Positions 16,810-26,752 of a DNA stretch of 64,000 nt are shown in pieces. Position numbers and translations under genes: made by a program. The notes beneath the pieces are model-generated. The model was not told where the DNA came from, did no database searches, and saw nothing but the letters and a program-made list of their open reading frames with translations. Within the stretch, counting starts at the first letter, position 1, and each line of letters starts with the position of its first letter. The stretch is from Isosphaeraceae bacterium (lineage in GTDB: Bacteria; Planctomycetota; Planctomycetia; Isosphaerales; Isosphaeraceae): positions 1 to 64,000 of the forward strand of contig JAJPJC010000040.1 in the NCBI GenBank assembly GCA_021324445.1, in the 5' to 3' direction.

Positions 16810-17356
16810 GCCCCCGCCTCCGGCCGCCGGGACGACACCAGGGAGTAGCCCGCCTTCTGATCCGTCCGCGCCGGATGTGGGGCCGCCCCCAGAGCCGAGA
16901 GGCGAGTATCTCACTTCCGCCGCGGCGACTCCGATGGCCCGGCTCGCCGTGGCAACGACCAAGGAGGATTATCGTGCCGGAAGCGCGGAGCTCCTGGACC
17001 TCTACGTTCGCCGCCTCTATGAGGAGAATCTCGCTCTGAGTGCTCAACTCGGCAAGCTCGCCAGCACCCTGGAGGATTTGAATCGAAGGTTTCACGAATC
17101 TGACAAACAGGCAGCAGTCTTGAGAACGAAATTGCGATGGGCGCTCTCTCAACTTCAAGCTCAGACTCTCCTGGATTGGACGCTCAACTTCCTCTTCGCG
17201 CTGGGAGGAGCTGTCATCGGCTTCGGAGTGTCTTGGCCTGGAATCGAAGCAAGTCACCGCTGGATGGTGATCCTCATCGGAGGTATCCTCATCCTGGTCC
17301 CACTTATCCACAAGTGGTTTGTCCACTCAAGAATAAAAATGCCAAACGATCTGTGA
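16721..17356 (+). CDS. Coiled-coil membrane protein of unknown function
   Basis: A 211-aa protein. Residues 1-75 are Pro/Ser-rich and disordered. About 85-145 form a coiled coil (LYEENLALSAQLGKLASTLEDLNRRFHESDKQAAVLRTKL). Two transmembrane helices follow (LLDWTLNFLFALGGAVIGFGV and WMVILIGGILILVPLIHKWF), with a short basic tail. The start at ATG 16721 gives an 89-base overlap with the upstream gene; the acidic/Pro-rich N-terminus looks genuinely coding in this frame. It probably works with its operon neighbours at the membrane. Confidence 0.75.
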   Translation: MENSEAPSPAPDSSPLEEKIERPTPTGDLEPPPPAAGTTPGSSPPSDPSAPDVGPPPEPRGEYLTSAAATPMARLAVATTKEDYRAGSAELLDLYVRRLYEENLALSAQLGKLASTLEDLNRRFHESDKQAAVLRTKLRWALSQLQAQTLLDWTLNFLFALGGAVIGFGVSWPGIEASHRWMVILIGGILILVPLIHKWFVHSRIKMPNDL

Positions 17357-17462
17357 GCGTCCCTTGGCCCAGCATCCCGGCGGCCTTGCGACAGGCTCCC
17401 TCATCGAACGGGGACGACCGACGATGGCGGCGCACAGGCCTTGATGCGAGGAAGGTGAACCC

Positions 17463-18029
17463 ATGAACCGTTCGCTGTCGGCCCTGCTGAAAAGCGCATC
17501 CGCTTCGGCAATCGAAGAGCAGATGCAAGCCTGGTTTCAGATCACCATGCTGCTCGAGAAGAACACTCGCCCATTCGATGGGAACGGCTTTTATGAAACG
17601 ATTCTACCTCATGGGGTGCTTGGCATTCATCTCGACGAAGAGGCACAGGCGGAAATCCTCCAGGAGCTTGCCAAGAAGACCTACCCTCGAAGCGTGGCTC
17701 CTTCGGTCTTCTGGGCGATTGGCAAATCGCTGCCAGGAGCCGGAGCGCCGATACTTCTGCATTTCGTCGATGAGCATCCTGATTTGTTGAACGATCCTCA
17801 GGTAGCCTATCAAACAGTCATTGCCTTGGAGAACTGCCTCGACTACGAGCGGACAGCGGAGGCTACCCGGCGCGTTGAAGAGAGGCTCAGGGGCCTTCCG
17901 GTTGTCGAGTTCTTGCGACAAGCCTCATCGTCTCCTGATCAAAAACTTTCCGAACATGCCACTCGGCTTCTCAGGCGGCTGACAAGAACACCCCGTGGCC
18001 GCGAGAGGGAAAGGTGGACGACGGCCTGA
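17463..18029 (+). CDS. Hypothetical protein, HEAT-like helical
   Basis: A 188-aa all-helical, soluble protein with GAGGAAGG before ATG 17463. Paired helices such as AQAEILQELAKKTYPRSVAPSVFWAIGKSL and PQVAYQTVIALENCLDYERTAEATRRVEERL resemble HEAT-type repeats. It is the last gene of the operon that starts at 15982 and converges on the REC-HK gene. No named family recognised. Confidence 0.7.
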   Translation: MNRSLSALLKSASASAIEEQMQAWFQITMLLEKNTRPFDGNGFYETILPHGVLGIHLDEEAQAEILQELAKKTYPRSVAPSVFWAIGKSLPGAGAPILLHFVDEHPDLLNDPQVAYQTVIALENCLDYERTAEATRRVEERLRGLPVVEFLRQASSSPDQKLSEHATRLLRRLTRTPRGRERERWTTA

Positions 18030-18109
18030 AAGCGGCCTTCGGCCTGCCGTGAGGTGAACGATTTTTCTGCGCCGCTGGCGCCGGCTGGATGCGTCCCGAG
18101 GCGGCTGAG

Positions 18110-19567
18110 TCACACCGCGGCGTCGGGCGATTGGGCGGGTCTGACTTCGTTCAGTGGCGGATCCTGCGGCAGGCGGACGAGGAAATGGGCCCCCTGGCCG
18201 GGCGTGGAGTCGACGTCGATCCGTCCCCCGTGCTCCTGCACCACGGCGTAGCTGATCGAGAGCCCCAGCCCCGTGCCGCGACCGACCGGCTTGGTCGTGA
18301 AGAACGGGTCGAAGATCTTGTCCCGGATTGATGGGTCGATCCCCGAGCCGGTGTCGATGACGTGGATTTCCACGCCATCCGGCGCGGGTTGGGTGCGGAC
18401 GGTCACCGTCCCCCCGTCGGGGCAGGCGTCGAGGGCATTGGTCAGGAGGTTGAGCACGACCTGGTTGATCCGGGCCGGATAACACGTCAAGGGAGTCAAG
18501 GGAGCGAGGTCCAGCACCAGCTTCACACCCTGCGCCTCGGCGCGGCCACTGATGAGCAGGGCCGTATTCTGGATCCCTTCGTTCACGTCCACATCCTTCC
18601 GGTCGGACTCGTCCAACCGGGCGAAGCTGCGCAGATCGAGGATGATCCGCTGGATCCGCTTCAGGCCCTCACCCGAGCGGGCGGCCAGGCTATCGAGGTT
18701 CTCGAGCAGGTAGGTCAGGTCGGCCTCGTCGGCGGCAGTGTCGATGCTGGCCAGCAGGGCCGGGTTGTGCTCGGCCAGGATCGGGTCGGCCTGGCGGTAG
18801 AGGCCCAGCAGTTTGACCAGGTGGCCGAGGTCGCGGCGCAGGATGGCGACATTGTTGAGGACGAAGGCCAGGGGGTTGTTGATCTCATGGGCGACCCCGG
18901 CCACCAGCCGGCCCAGGGACGAGAGCTTCTCGGCCTGGACCAACTGGCTCTCGGCCCGCTTCAGCTCCTCGTGGGCCTGCCGCTCCGAGTCGGCCAGGGC
19001 CTGCAACTGGCGATTGCGATCGGCGAGCTGTCGATTCAACTCGCGGAGGGTGGCCAGGTTGGCCTGGTGCTGGCCATTGAGATGGACCACATCCTCGAAG
19101 GCCGAGACCAGGACATCCAGGAGTTGCTCCCGGCCTGCCGGGAGCCGGAACTCCTGGCCGAGGAAGACCACCGAGACCGGCGTGAGGACCTCGGTGGCCG
19201 GTGGCCGCGCCAGCGCCCGCCACACGCAGCCGGCGATCTCCTCCGGATCGCGATTCTTGGTGATGAAGCCGCCGGCCCCGGCCTGGAGACCGCGCAGGAC
19301 GTTCAAGGGGTCGGCCTGGCTGGTGCAGACGACCACGGGGATGCCGCGCAGGTGGGGATCGGCCTTGATCCGCCGGCACAGGTCGAAGCCGCTGTCCCCG
19401 GGGAGCAGGAGATCGCTGAGCACTAGGTCGAAGCGGTCGTGGGCCAGCCGCGCGAAGCCGCGCTCGGCATCCGGGGCGGTCTCCACGTCGAAGCCCGCGT
19501 CCTCGAGGATCAAGGCCAGCTGCTGGGCCTGGGTGGGGCTGTCTTCGACGACCAGGACGCGAGGCAT
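18110..19567 (-). CDS. REC-histidine kinase (chemosensory pathway output)
   Basis: A 485-aa protein; ATG 19567 follows GGAGAAGGAG. Residues 1-120 are a receiver domain with the phospho-acceptor Asp in [14 protein letters not shown] and Lys in FITKNRD. A helical coiled coil (about 175-225) leads to a histidine kinase: H-box [21 protein letters not shown]-box [16 protein letters not shown]1 DTGSGID, F-box [18 protein letters not shown]. There is no membrane segment, so the input is phosphorylation of the REC domain, presumably by the CheA-REC two genes upstream. It is last in the chemosensory operon, where Wsp systems have a REC-GGDEF. Its own partner regulator is not in the window. Confidence 0.92.
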   Translation of the reverse strand: MPRVLVVEDSPTQAQQLALILEDAGFDVETAPDAERGFARLAHDRFDLVLSDLLLPGDSGFDLCRRIKADPHLRGIPVVVCTSQADPLNVLRGLQAGAGGFITKNRDPEEIAGCVWRALARPPATEVLTPVSVVFLGQEFRLPAGREQLLDVLVSAFEDVVHLNGQHQANLATLRELNRQLADRNRQLQALADSERQAHEELKRAESQLVQAEKLSSLGRLVAGVAHEINNPLAFVLNNVAILRRDLGHLVKLLGLYRQADPILAEHNPALLASIDTAADEADLTYLLENLDSLAARSGEGLKRIQRIILDLRSFARLDESDRKDVDVNEGIQNTALLISGRAEAQGVKLVLDLAPLTPLTCYPARINQVVLNLLTNALDACPDGGTVTVRTQPAPDGVEIHVIDTGSGIDPSIRDKIFDPFFTTKPVGRGTGLGLSISYAVVQEHGGRIDVDSTPGQGAHFLVRLPQDPPLNEVRPAQSPDAAV

Positions 19568-19591
19568 GGCTGGCTCCTTCTCCTCGGGCGC

Positions 19592-20641
19592 TCAGTCCTT
19601 GCGGCCGCTGGCGAGTGCGACCAGGGACGCGGCGATGGACGGGAGCGGCTCGACCAGGTCAACCAGGCCCGCGGCGACGGCCGCCCCCGGCATCCCGAAG
19701 ATAACCGAGGTCGTCTCATCCTGGGCAATCACCCGTCCGCCCGTCCGGCGGACCGTCTGTAATCCCTCCACGCCGTCGTCGCCCATGCCGCTGAGGATCA
19801 CCGCCACGGCACCACCTCCAAAGGTCCGGCCGACCGACTCGAAGAGGAAGCTGGCCGAAGGCCGGAAGCCGCCGATCGGAGCTGCCGACGACAGCAGTAC
19901 GGTTCCCCGCCCGGAGATGCCCAGATGACGGTGATCGGGCGCCATCAGGACGGTGCGCGGGGTCAGCCGCTCCCCCTCTTCGGCCACCTTCACGTGCAGG
20001 GCGGTCGTGGCGTTGAGCCAGGACGCCAGTCCCGAGATGAAACCCGGCGTGATGTGCTGAACCACCAGGATCGGCAGGGCGAAATCCGCGGGGAGGCCGG
20101 CCAGCAGAGATTGCAGCGCCGCCGGCCCGCCGGTGGACGCCGCGATGGCGACGATCCGTCCCCGGACGGCGCCCCGAGGCACCAGGGCCGGCGCCGACTC
20201 CGCAGTGGGCACCGGTGCAACCGGACGCCAGTGCCGCACGACCTTGACCTGGGAGAGGGCCTTGACGGTCGCGACCAGGTGCTCCGCCGCCACCGTGAAG
20301 CCGGGCGATTTGGGTCCGGGGGGCTTCACCACCACGTCCAGGGCCCCCACCCGCAGGGTCTCCAGCGACTCCTTGACCTCGCGGAGGCGCGTGGTGCCGG
20401 TGATGATGACGATCGGCGTCGGGGTGGTGATCATGATCTCCCGGGTCGCCTCCAGCCCATCCAGCCGGGGCATGTGCAGGTCCATGGTCACCAGGTCGGG
20501 ATGAAGCTGCTGCGTCATCGCGATGGCTTCGAGGCCATCACCCGCCTCGCCGACAACCTGAATCGCCGGATCGGCGGCCAGGATCGACGCCAGCAGCGTG
20601 CGGGCCGTCGCGGAGTCGTCGACGATCAGGACGCGGATCAT
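19592..20641 (-). CDS. cheB: Chemotaxis response regulator protein-glutamate methylesterase CheB
   Basis: A 349-aa protein with the standard CheB layout. The REC domain (1-120) has DD in VDDSATART and acceptor Asp in DLVTMDLHMPRLDG. The methylesterase domain (about 155-345) has catalytic Ser in IAASTGGPAALQ, His in VVQHITPGF and Asp in GMGDDGVEG. It removes methyl groups from the receptor encoded by the same operon, opposing CheR. The start at ATG 20641 has GAGGA nine bases upstream. Length is normal for the family. Confidence 0.95.
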   Translation of the reverse strand: MIRVLIVDDSATARTLLASILAADPAIQVVGEAGDGLEAIAMTQQLHPDLVTMDLHMPRLDGLEATREIMITTPTPIVIITGTTRLREVKESLETLRVGALDVVVKPPGPKSPGFTVAAEHLVATVKALSQVKVVRHWRPVAPVPTAESAPALVPRGAVRGRIVAIAASTGGPAALQSLLAGLPADFALPILVVQHITPGFISGLASWLNATTALHVKVAEEGERLTPRTVLMAPDHRHLGISGRGTVLLSSAAPIGGFRPSASFLFESVGRTFGGGAVAVILSGMGDDGVEGLQTVRRTGGRVIAQDETTSVIFGMPGAAVAAGLVDLVEPLPSIAASLVALASGRKD

Positions 20642-20662
20642 GGGGTTTGGTCCTCGGTCCTC

Positions 20663-22939
20663 TTAAAGGAGCTGCGCGATGGTCTCGAGCAAGTCCTTCT
20701 GGTCGAAGCGACTCTTGACGATGTAGGCGTCGGCCCCGACGTCGATGCCGCGCGCCTTGTCGCGATCGCTGGATCGCGCGGTGATCAAGATGACCGGCAG
20801 GTTCTGGGCCCGTTTCGAGCGGCGAATGGCCTCGGTCAGCGCGAAGCCGTCCATCCGGGGCATCTCGACGTCGGTGATCACGAGGTCGACGTCCTGCTCC
20901 TGGAGGAGCGCCCAGCCGGCCGCGCCGTCGTTGGCGGTCAGCACCTCGTACCCGGCCGCCTCCAGGATGCTTTTCTCCAGGGTCCGCGTGGTGATGGAGT
21001 CGTCGACCACGAGCAGGCGCTTCCGCGCGGCCGGGTCCGTCCGGGCCGGCGCGGGGGCTTCCGTCGGGCCGAGGGTCCGGCTCGATGCCGTGCGGATCAC
21101 GGTCGCGGCGTTCAGGACCAGGGCGATCTGCCCCGAGGGGAGGATCGTCGCCCCCGAGAAGTGGCGGATGCGACGGATGCGCGTACCCAGGCCCTTGACC
21201 ACGATCTCGTGTTCGGCGATCAGCTCATCGACCAGGAAGGCCATTCGCCGCTCGCCGGCGGCCACGATCAGGCCAGGCCGCTTGCCGGCGGCGCCGGCGG
21301 CCGGCCGCGCCGGCAGGCCAAGCACCTCCGCCAGCACGGCCACCGGCAGCGGCGACCGGTCGTGCACGAGCATGTCCCGTTCCCCCACGCAACGGATGTC
21401 GTCCGGGCCGACCCGCACCAGGCGCTGCACGTTGGTGCTCGCCCAGGCGAAGACCTGACCACCCGCCTCGACCAGCAGGGCGCGCAGGGTGGTCAGAGTC
21501 AGGGGGACAGCCAGTGCGAAGCGCGTGCCGTTGCCGGGTGTGTGAGAGACCTCGATGGTGCCGTGGAGCGATTCGACCCGGCTCTTGACCACGTCGAGCC
21601 CCACGCCGCGGCCGGAGATGCTGGTGATCAGCGGGGCCGTGGAGAACCCGGGCAGGAAGATGCACGTCGCCAGGTCGCGCGGGTCGCCCGGCTCGGGGAG
21701 CTGGCGCTGGCGCACCTGCTGGCGCACGGCCTCGAGGTCGAGGCCCCGACCGTCGTCGGCGACCACCACTTCCACCTGCGTGCCGCGGAGTGCCGCCGAG
21801 ACCGTGATCTGCCCCGCGGCCGGCTTGCCGGCGGCCCGCCGCTCCTCGGGCTGCTCGATCCCATGATCGACGGCGTTGCGGACCAGGTGGTAGAGCGGGT
21901 CCCTCAGCCCCTCGAGGATCGAACGGTCCAGCTCGACCTGGCCCCCCTCGACCACCAGCTCGATCTGCTTCCCGCCGGCATGAGCCAGGTCGCGAACCAG
22001 GCGGTCGAGGCCCTGGCAGGCCTCGGCGAAGGGGAGCATGCGGAGCCGGAGCACCGCGTCGTCGAGCAGGTCGGCCGCCTGGTCGAGCTGGCGGCCGTCG
22101 TTCTCCAGGACCCTGGCCAGGCGATCCAGGTCCTTCTCGAGGCGGCGCAGGTTCTCGCCGACCTGGCCGAGCACCACCGCCGTGCGGCGGGGCAGCGACT
22201 TCCCCGGGGCGGCCCAAGCCCGCGGAGACAGGATGCCGTCCTCACCCCTCCCCAGCGCCCGGAACGGCCGCTCGCCCCGGCGCCATTCGGTCCGCCACCG
22301 CGCCAGGAACTCGCGGACCGCGGCCAGCTCTTCGGCCCGAGACTCGACGCGGCGCCGCGCCACGAGCAACTCGCCGCTGTGCGCCAGCAGCGCGTCCAGC
22401 TTCTCGGCCGGGACGCGCACCAAGCCCACGCTCGCCGCGGGCGTTTGGGGTGCCGGCGTCTCGACGGCCGGCCGGCCGGGAGGTGGGACGCCCGCCTCGC
22501 GAGCGGGCGGGGCCGGCTCGAGGACCCGGGTTGTCCGGGGAGCCACGGCGGCCTCCAGCCGCGGGAGCAGGGCGGCCAGGGGTGAGTCGGCCAGGTCCCG
22601 TTGCTCCCGCAGACGCATCCCGGCCTCTTCCAGCGCATCGGCCGTCGCGAACAGCAACGTGAAGGACTCCGGATCGAAGGGCACCGGCTCGTCCCGCGCC
22701 AGGCCCAGCAGGTCCTCGAGCCGGTGGCAGGCTTCCTCGATCAGGGGCAGGTCCACCGAGCGTGCCGCACCCTTGAGGCTATGCGCCGTCCGGAGCAGCT
22801 CCTTGAGCCGTTCGGCCCGGCCGGCTTCGGCCGGTCCCTTCTCCAGCGCCAGCAACTCGCGGTTCAAGGCGCGCACGTGCTCCTGAAGCTCACCGAGGAA
22901 GGTGGTCTTCAGCCGGGCGATGAGCTGGGCCTTATCCAT
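20663..22939 (-). CDS. cheA: Hybrid chemotaxis histidine kinase CheA-REC
   Basis: A 758-aa protein. The N-terminal Hpt domain has the phospho-His in AHSLKGAARSVDLP. A Pro/Ala linker follows, then the dimerisation and ATP-binding region with N-box HLVRNAVDHGIEQPEE, DDGRGLD and the ATP lid FLPGFSTAPLITSISGRGVGLDVVKS. Next comes a CheW-like regulatory domain, and a C-terminal receiver domain (acceptor in VDLVITDVEMPRMDG, Lys in AYIVKSRF). A CheA with fused REC is typical of Wsp (WspE) and Frz (FrzE) pathways. It should phosphorylate its own REC, CheB and the REC-HK. ATG 22939 follows GAGGGG. Confidence 0.95.
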   Translation of the reverse strand: MDKAQLIARLKTTFLGELQEHVRALNRELLALEKGPAEAGRAERLKELLRTAHSLKGAARSVDLPLIEEACHRLEDLLGLARDEPVPFDPESFTLLFATADALEEAGMRLREQRDLADSPLAALLPRLEAAVAPRTTRVLEPAPPAREAGVPPPGRPAVETPAPQTPAASVGLVRVPAEKLDALLAHSGELLVARRRVESRAEELAAVREFLARWRTEWRRGERPFRALGRGEDGILSPRAWAAPGKSLPRRTAVVLGQVGENLRRLEKDLDRLARVLENDGRQLDQAADLLDDAVLRLRMLPFAEACQGLDRLVRDLAHAGGKQIELVVEGGQVELDRSILEGLRDPLYHLVRNAVDHGIEQPEERRAAGKPAAGQITVSAALRGTQVEVVVADDGRGLDLEAVRQQVRQRQLPEPGDPRDLATCIFLPGFSTAPLITSISGRGVGLDVVKSRVESLHGTIEVSHTPGNGTRFALAVPLTLTTLRALLVEAGGQVFAWASTNVQRLVRVGPDDIRCVGERDMLVHDRSPLPVAVLAEVLGLPARPAAGAAGKRPGLIVAAGERRMAFLVDELIAEHEIVVKGLGTRIRRIRHFSGATILPSGQIALVLNAATVIRTASSRTLGPTEAPAPARTDPAARKRLLVVDDSITTRTLEKSILEAAGYEVLTANDGAAGWALLQEQDVDLVITDVEMPRMDGFALTEAIRRSKRAQNLPVILITARSSDRDKARGIDVGADAYIVKSRFDQKDLLETIAQLL

Positions 22940-22952
22940 GGCAGGGGTCCCC

Positions 22953-24638
22953 TCAGGACTTGGTGATATTGGTGAGCTGGGTACCCAGCGCGTTGAGGTT
23001 CTGGGCGGCTTGTTCGATCTGGCGGATCGCCGCGAGGTTCTGCCGGGCCACCAGGTCGAGGTTCTTCATCGCCTGATGAATCTGGGACATCCCGGTGGCC
23101 TGCTGGCCGGCCGAGGCCGTGATCTGTGCCGACGCCTGGGCCGCCTCGGTCAGGGTCTCGGTCAGGGTCTTGATGGTCTCCCCGGCCTGGCTGGCCACCC
23201 CGGTCGTGAGGGTGACGCCCTTGGTGACCTCCTCGGTGGACAAGACCGCGGCGTTGGTCGCCTTCTGGATCTCGCCCAGGATCTGCCGCACCTGGGTGGT
23301 CGCCTTCTTGGACTGGTTGGCCAGCGCCTTGACCTCGCCGGCCAGCACGGTAAAGCCCCGGCCATATTCGCCGGCGCGGGAGGCCTCGATGGCCGCGTTG
23401 AGGGCCAGCAGGTTGGTCTGCTCGGCGATGTCATTTGCGGTGGCGATGATCTCGCCGATGGCCTGGGCCTGCTCGGCCAGCATGAGGATGTTCTCGGCAG
23501 TCGTTTCCATCTGCTCCTTGAGTTTCTCCAGGGCAGCGACTGCGTCGTCGACGGCCTTCTTGCCCACCTGGCCGATCGCGGCGGTGCGCTGGACGGCCTC
23601 GCCGACACCCTTGGCGCGCTGCGCCGCCTGGGAGGCGGTCTGAGCCACCTCCTCGACGGTGGTTACGGTCTGGGCCACGGCGCTGGCCTGCTCCTCGGCC
23701 CCGGCGGCCTGCTGCTGGGTGCTGGCCAGGATCTCCGAGCTGGTGGACGTCAGGCGCGCGACCGCCTCGTTGACGCTCTCGAGATAACGGGTCCGCTCCT
23801 TCTCCAACTGCTTGCGCCGAGTGATATCGGTATTGATCTCGAGATACGACTTGGCGCGGCCGTTCTCATCCCGTTCGAGCGTCCAGCGACTGAGCACGGT
23901 GATCCGCCGGCCGTCGGCGCCGGTATGAATCAGCTCGCCGTCCCAGCGACCCTTGCGGAGGAACGCCTCGAGGATTTCCTCCTTCGGTCTGGGGAATTCG
24001 GTTTGCAAGAACGTGTGGACGACCTGTCCCAGGACCTGCTCCTTCTTCCAGCCGTACAACCGCTCCGCGCCCTGGTTCCAGTAGATGATCCGCTCGTCCA
24101 CGTCGCGGATCATGATGCAGTCGCTGGCCAGGTCGAGGAGTCCCACCCGGGCCTGGAGGGTTTCTTCCGCCTGCCGGCGGCCGGAGAGGTCGCGGGCGAT
24201 CTTGCCGAAGCCCACCAGCTTCCCGGCCTTGTCCCGCAGCGCCGTCATGACGACGTTGGCCCAGAACCGCGAGCCGTCCTTGCGCAGCCGCCAACCCTCG
24301 TCTTCGAACTGCCCCTCGGCCGTCGCGACCCGCAAGGCCATCTCCGGCTTGCCGCTGTCGACATCCTCGCGTGGATAGAAGATCGAGAAGTGCTTGCCGA
24401 TGATCTCGCCGGCCTGATACCCCTTGATCCGCTCGGCCCCGGGATTCCAACTGCGGACGTGTCCGGCGGGGTCGAGCGTGAGGATCGCGAACTCGCGGAC
24501 GCTTTCGAACAACAGCCGATAGTGCTCAGGGTCCTGAGGCGACGTCCCGGCGGCGCGTTGGGGTGCCTTGGGAGACGCCTTCTTGTTCGGGGACGTCGCG
24601 GTCACGGGCGTTCGTTTTGAAGACGACGATCTGGCCAT
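22953..24638 (-). CDS. Cytoplasmic methyl-accepting chemotaxis protein with two PAS domains
   Basis: A 561-aa protein with no transmembrane segment. After a basic N-terminal stretch, two PAS/PAC domains lie at about 35-150 ([35 protein letters not shown]) and 160-275 ([31 protein letters not shown]). The receptor signalling domain covers about 285-560, with the hairpin tip [34 protein letters not shown]. It senses an internal, possibly redox or small-molecule, cue and controls CheA. There is only one receptor in the cluster. Confidence 0.94.
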   Translation of the reverse strand: MARSSSSKRTPVTATSPNKKASPKAPQRAAGTSPQDPEHYRLLFESVREFAILTLDPAGHVRSWNPGAERIKGYQAGEIIGKHFSIFYPREDVDSGKPEMALRVATAEGQFEDEGWRLRKDGSRFWANVVMTALRDKAGKLVGFGKIARDLSGRRQAEETLQARVGLLDLASDCIMIRDVDERIIYWNQGAERLYGWKKEQVLGQVVHTFLQTEFPRPKEEILEAFLRKGRWDGELIHTGADGRRITVLSRWTLERDENGRAKSYLEINTDITRRKQLEKERTRYLESVNEAVARLTSTSSEILASTQQQAAGAEEQASAVAQTVTTVEEVAQTASQAAQRAKGVGEAVQRTAAIGQVGKKAVDDAVAALEKLKEQMETTAENILMLAEQAQAIGEIIATANDIAEQTNLLALNAAIEASRAGEYGRGFTVLAGEVKALANQSKKATTQVRQILGEIQKATNAAVLSTEEVTKGVTLTTGVASQAGETIKTLTETLTEAAQASAQITASAGQQATGMSQIHQAMKNLDLVARQNLAAIRQIEQAAQNLNALGTQLTNITKS

Positions 24639-24659
24639 CGGGCTACCCCCGGGTTCGGT

Positions 24660-25340
24660 TCAGACTCCGGCGCCTTCGCCCTGGTCGACGACGAGGCGAT
24701 CGTCTTGAAGGAGGACGGCGCCATCGAGCACGATCAACCCATCCTCGGTCACGCCGTGTAGTGATCGCTGGCCCGGTCCCATGCCGGCCGCCTGCACGAC
24801 GAGCACTTCGAGGGTCCGCAAGGTCCTGACCTCGCCGACGGCATCGGCCAGCAGGCCGAATTCGTTGCGCTCGCCGCCGAGGACGATGACCCAGGCGGGG
24901 TCGCTCCGGCTGCCGCCGGAGAGGCTCAGGAGCCGGCGCAGGTCGATGACAGCAAGGAGCTCGCCGCGAAGGTTGATGACTCCGGCGAAGGCGTCGGGTG
25001 CCCCGGGGACCGGCGTCAGCTCGCCCAGCGGTACGATCTTGCGGACGGAGCCCAGCTCGATGGCATAGTCCTGGCTCGCCAGGGAGAACGTCACGACCTC
25101 GAGGGCTTCGTCGTCGGCCGGCCCCCCGGCGGGGACTTGCGCCAGCGCGCGGGCACGCTCCTCGAGCACGGCCCTAGCTTGCTCGGGCGTCAGGCGCGGC
25201 TCCGCGCCGATGGCGGCCGCGACCCGCGCCAGGCGTTCGTGGATCGACAGCCCATCGTCTCGCTCGGTGCTTCGCCTCCTTCGGAGGGAGAGCGGGCCAG
25301 AATCGGCGGTCCCGCCGGCTGGGCGGCGCATGGGGTTCAT
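24660..25340 (-). CDS. cheW: CheW-like coupling protein (second copy)
   Basis: A 226-aa protein. ATG 25340 is chosen because GGAGG lies seven bases before it and it overlaps the CheR stop by four bases (ATGA), giving translational coupling. Residues 1-80 are a basic, helical extension; residues about 85-220 are a CheW domain (VVTFSLASQDYAIELGSVRKIVPLGELTPVPGAP, GVINLRGELLAVIDLRRLL). It links the receptor to CheA. A separate N-terminally extended CheW next to CheR matches WspD in Wsp-type operons. Confidence 0.92.
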   Translation of the reverse strand: MNPMRRPAGGTADSGPLSLRRRRSTERDDGLSIHERLARVAAAIGAEPRLTPEQARAVLEERARALAQVPAGGPADDEALEVVTFSLASQDYAIELGSVRKIVPLGELTPVPGAPDAFAGVINLRGELLAVIDLRRLLSLSGGSRSDPAWVIVLGGERNEFGLLADAVGEVRTLRTLEVLVVQAAGMGPGQRSLHGVTEDGLIVLDGAVLLQDDRLVVDQGEGAGV

Positions 25341-26734
25341 CGGCAGGCCTCCCTGGCAGTCTCGAGCTGTGCCAGCCGGGCTTCGGCCGCTCCCGCCAGC
25401 CGCCCCGCCGGTACGCCGTCGGTCAGCCGGACGATCTCCTCGGCCGACCCGGCTCGGCACAGGTCGCGCACGTTGCGGTAAGCGCGCCACGCCCCCGCGC
25501 GGTCGCCGCGCCGCTCCAGGAGTGAGCCCAGGGTGAAATGGACGATTGCCAGCGACCGATCGAGATAGATCGCGCGCCGCGCGGCCTGGATGGCCTCCTC
25601 ATCCCGACCCAGATCCACCAGGAGCACGGCCCGAAGGTAATGCAGCTCGCTCGCCAGCGGGTGCTGCTCCGTCGCCGCCGCGCAGGCCCGCTCGGCCTCC
25701 GCCACGTCCTCGTTCGCCAGCGCCCGGATCCGCAGCGCCGTCTCGGACCAGTCGGCGCCGAGTGGGCTCGGGAGGGTCCCGCTCGCGCGGGGCCACGGCT
25801 CCGGCATGGCGGGAGGGCGAGGCTCCGGCGGAGCCTCGGCGGGCGTGGGCTCGGCGGGAGCCGCGGCCTCCGGGGTCGGCTCGCCCCCGCGGCGAATCGG
25901 TCGTGAGGCCGGCCGGGGTCCCCTCCTGTAGAAGACGCCCTGGTCGCTCACCACGGTCTCCAAGGGGGCGTCCTCGGCCAGCGGAGGGTCGGTGGAAGCC
26001 GTGAGCAGCCAGCCACCCGCGGCGAGCGCGTCGTACAGCCGGCGCGCGACCCTGCGGACCGTCTCCCGGTCGAAATAGATCAGGACGTTGCGACAGAGGA
26101 TCAGATCCATTCCCCAGACCCCGGTCGCCGGCGACGGGTAGACATCCCGCGCCAGGTTGAGGCAATCCCACGTGACCAGCCTCCGCACGTGCTCGGCGAC
26201 GGCGTAGTGGGTTCCTTGTGGCTTCAGGTAGGGGCGGGCGGCCTCGGCGCCCTCGCCGCGGAGCGACCAGGCGCCGTAGAGTCCGCGCCGCGCTTTTCTC
26301 AGCATCGCCCGCGAGAGATCGGTCGCCAGCAGGCGGCAATGGTCCGCCACTCCCTCCTCCAGGAACAGGATCGCCAGCGAGTACGCCTCCTCGCCGGAGG
26401 CGCACCCTGCGCTCCAGGCCCGCAGGACATGATCGCCCTCCTTGCGGCGGCGGATCTCGGGCAGGACCGTGTGCCGGAGGAACTGGAACTGAGCCGGCTC
26501 GCGAAAGAAGTAGGTCTCACCGACGGTCAGTTCCGCCAGCAGGTCGTCCAGGAGGTCGTCATCGGCTTCGAGCCGGCGGCGATACTCCTGCACATCCTCG
26601 CCGAGCCCGGCTCGGGCCATGGCGCCGGCGATCACCAGGTCGACGCTCGCACGTCGATCGGGGGTGAGGCTCAACCCGGTGCGGGCCTCGACCCAGGCTC
26701 GCAGGCCCTCGTAGGCATGCCGGGTCTCGGTCAT
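25337..26734 (-). CDS. cheR: CheR methyltransferase with C-terminal TPR region
   Basis: A 465-aa protein. The N-terminal all-helical CheR domain and the SAM-dependent domain cover about 1-270: TVGETYFFREPAQF, WSAGCASGEEAYSLAILF (SAM-binding), ATDLSRAMLRKARRG and MDLILCRNVLIYFDRE. A Pro/Ala linker leads to TPR-like helices (about 345-460: LASELHYLRAVLLVDLGRDEEAIQAARRAIYLD). TPR-fused CheR is a mark of Wsp-type (WspC) and Frz-type (FrzF) systems. It methylates glutamates on the cluster's receptor. Confidence 0.94.
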   Translation of the reverse strand: MTETRHAYEGLRAWVEARTGLSLTPDRRASVDLVIAGAMARAGLGEDVQEYRRRLEADDDLLDDLLAELTVGETYFFREPAQFQFLRHTVLPEIRRRKEGDHVLRAWSAGCASGEEAYSLAILFLEEGVADHCRLLATDLSRAMLRKARRGLYGAWSLRGEGAEAARPYLKPQGTHYAVAEHVRRLVTWDCLNLARDVYPSPATGVWGMDLILCRNVLIYFDRETVRRVARRLYDALAAGGWLLTASTDPPLAEDAPLETVVSDQGVFYRRGPRPASRPIRRGGEPTPEAAAPAEPTPAEAPPEPRPPAMPEPWPRASGTLPSPLGADWSETALRIRALANEDVAEAERACAAATEQHPLASELHYLRAVLLVDLGRDEEAIQAARRAIYLDRSLAIVHFTLGSLLERRGDRAGAWRAYRNVRDLCRAGSAEEIVRLTDGVPAGRLAGAAEARLAQLETAREACR

Positions 26735-26752
26735 GAGCGTCGCCCTCTTCCC

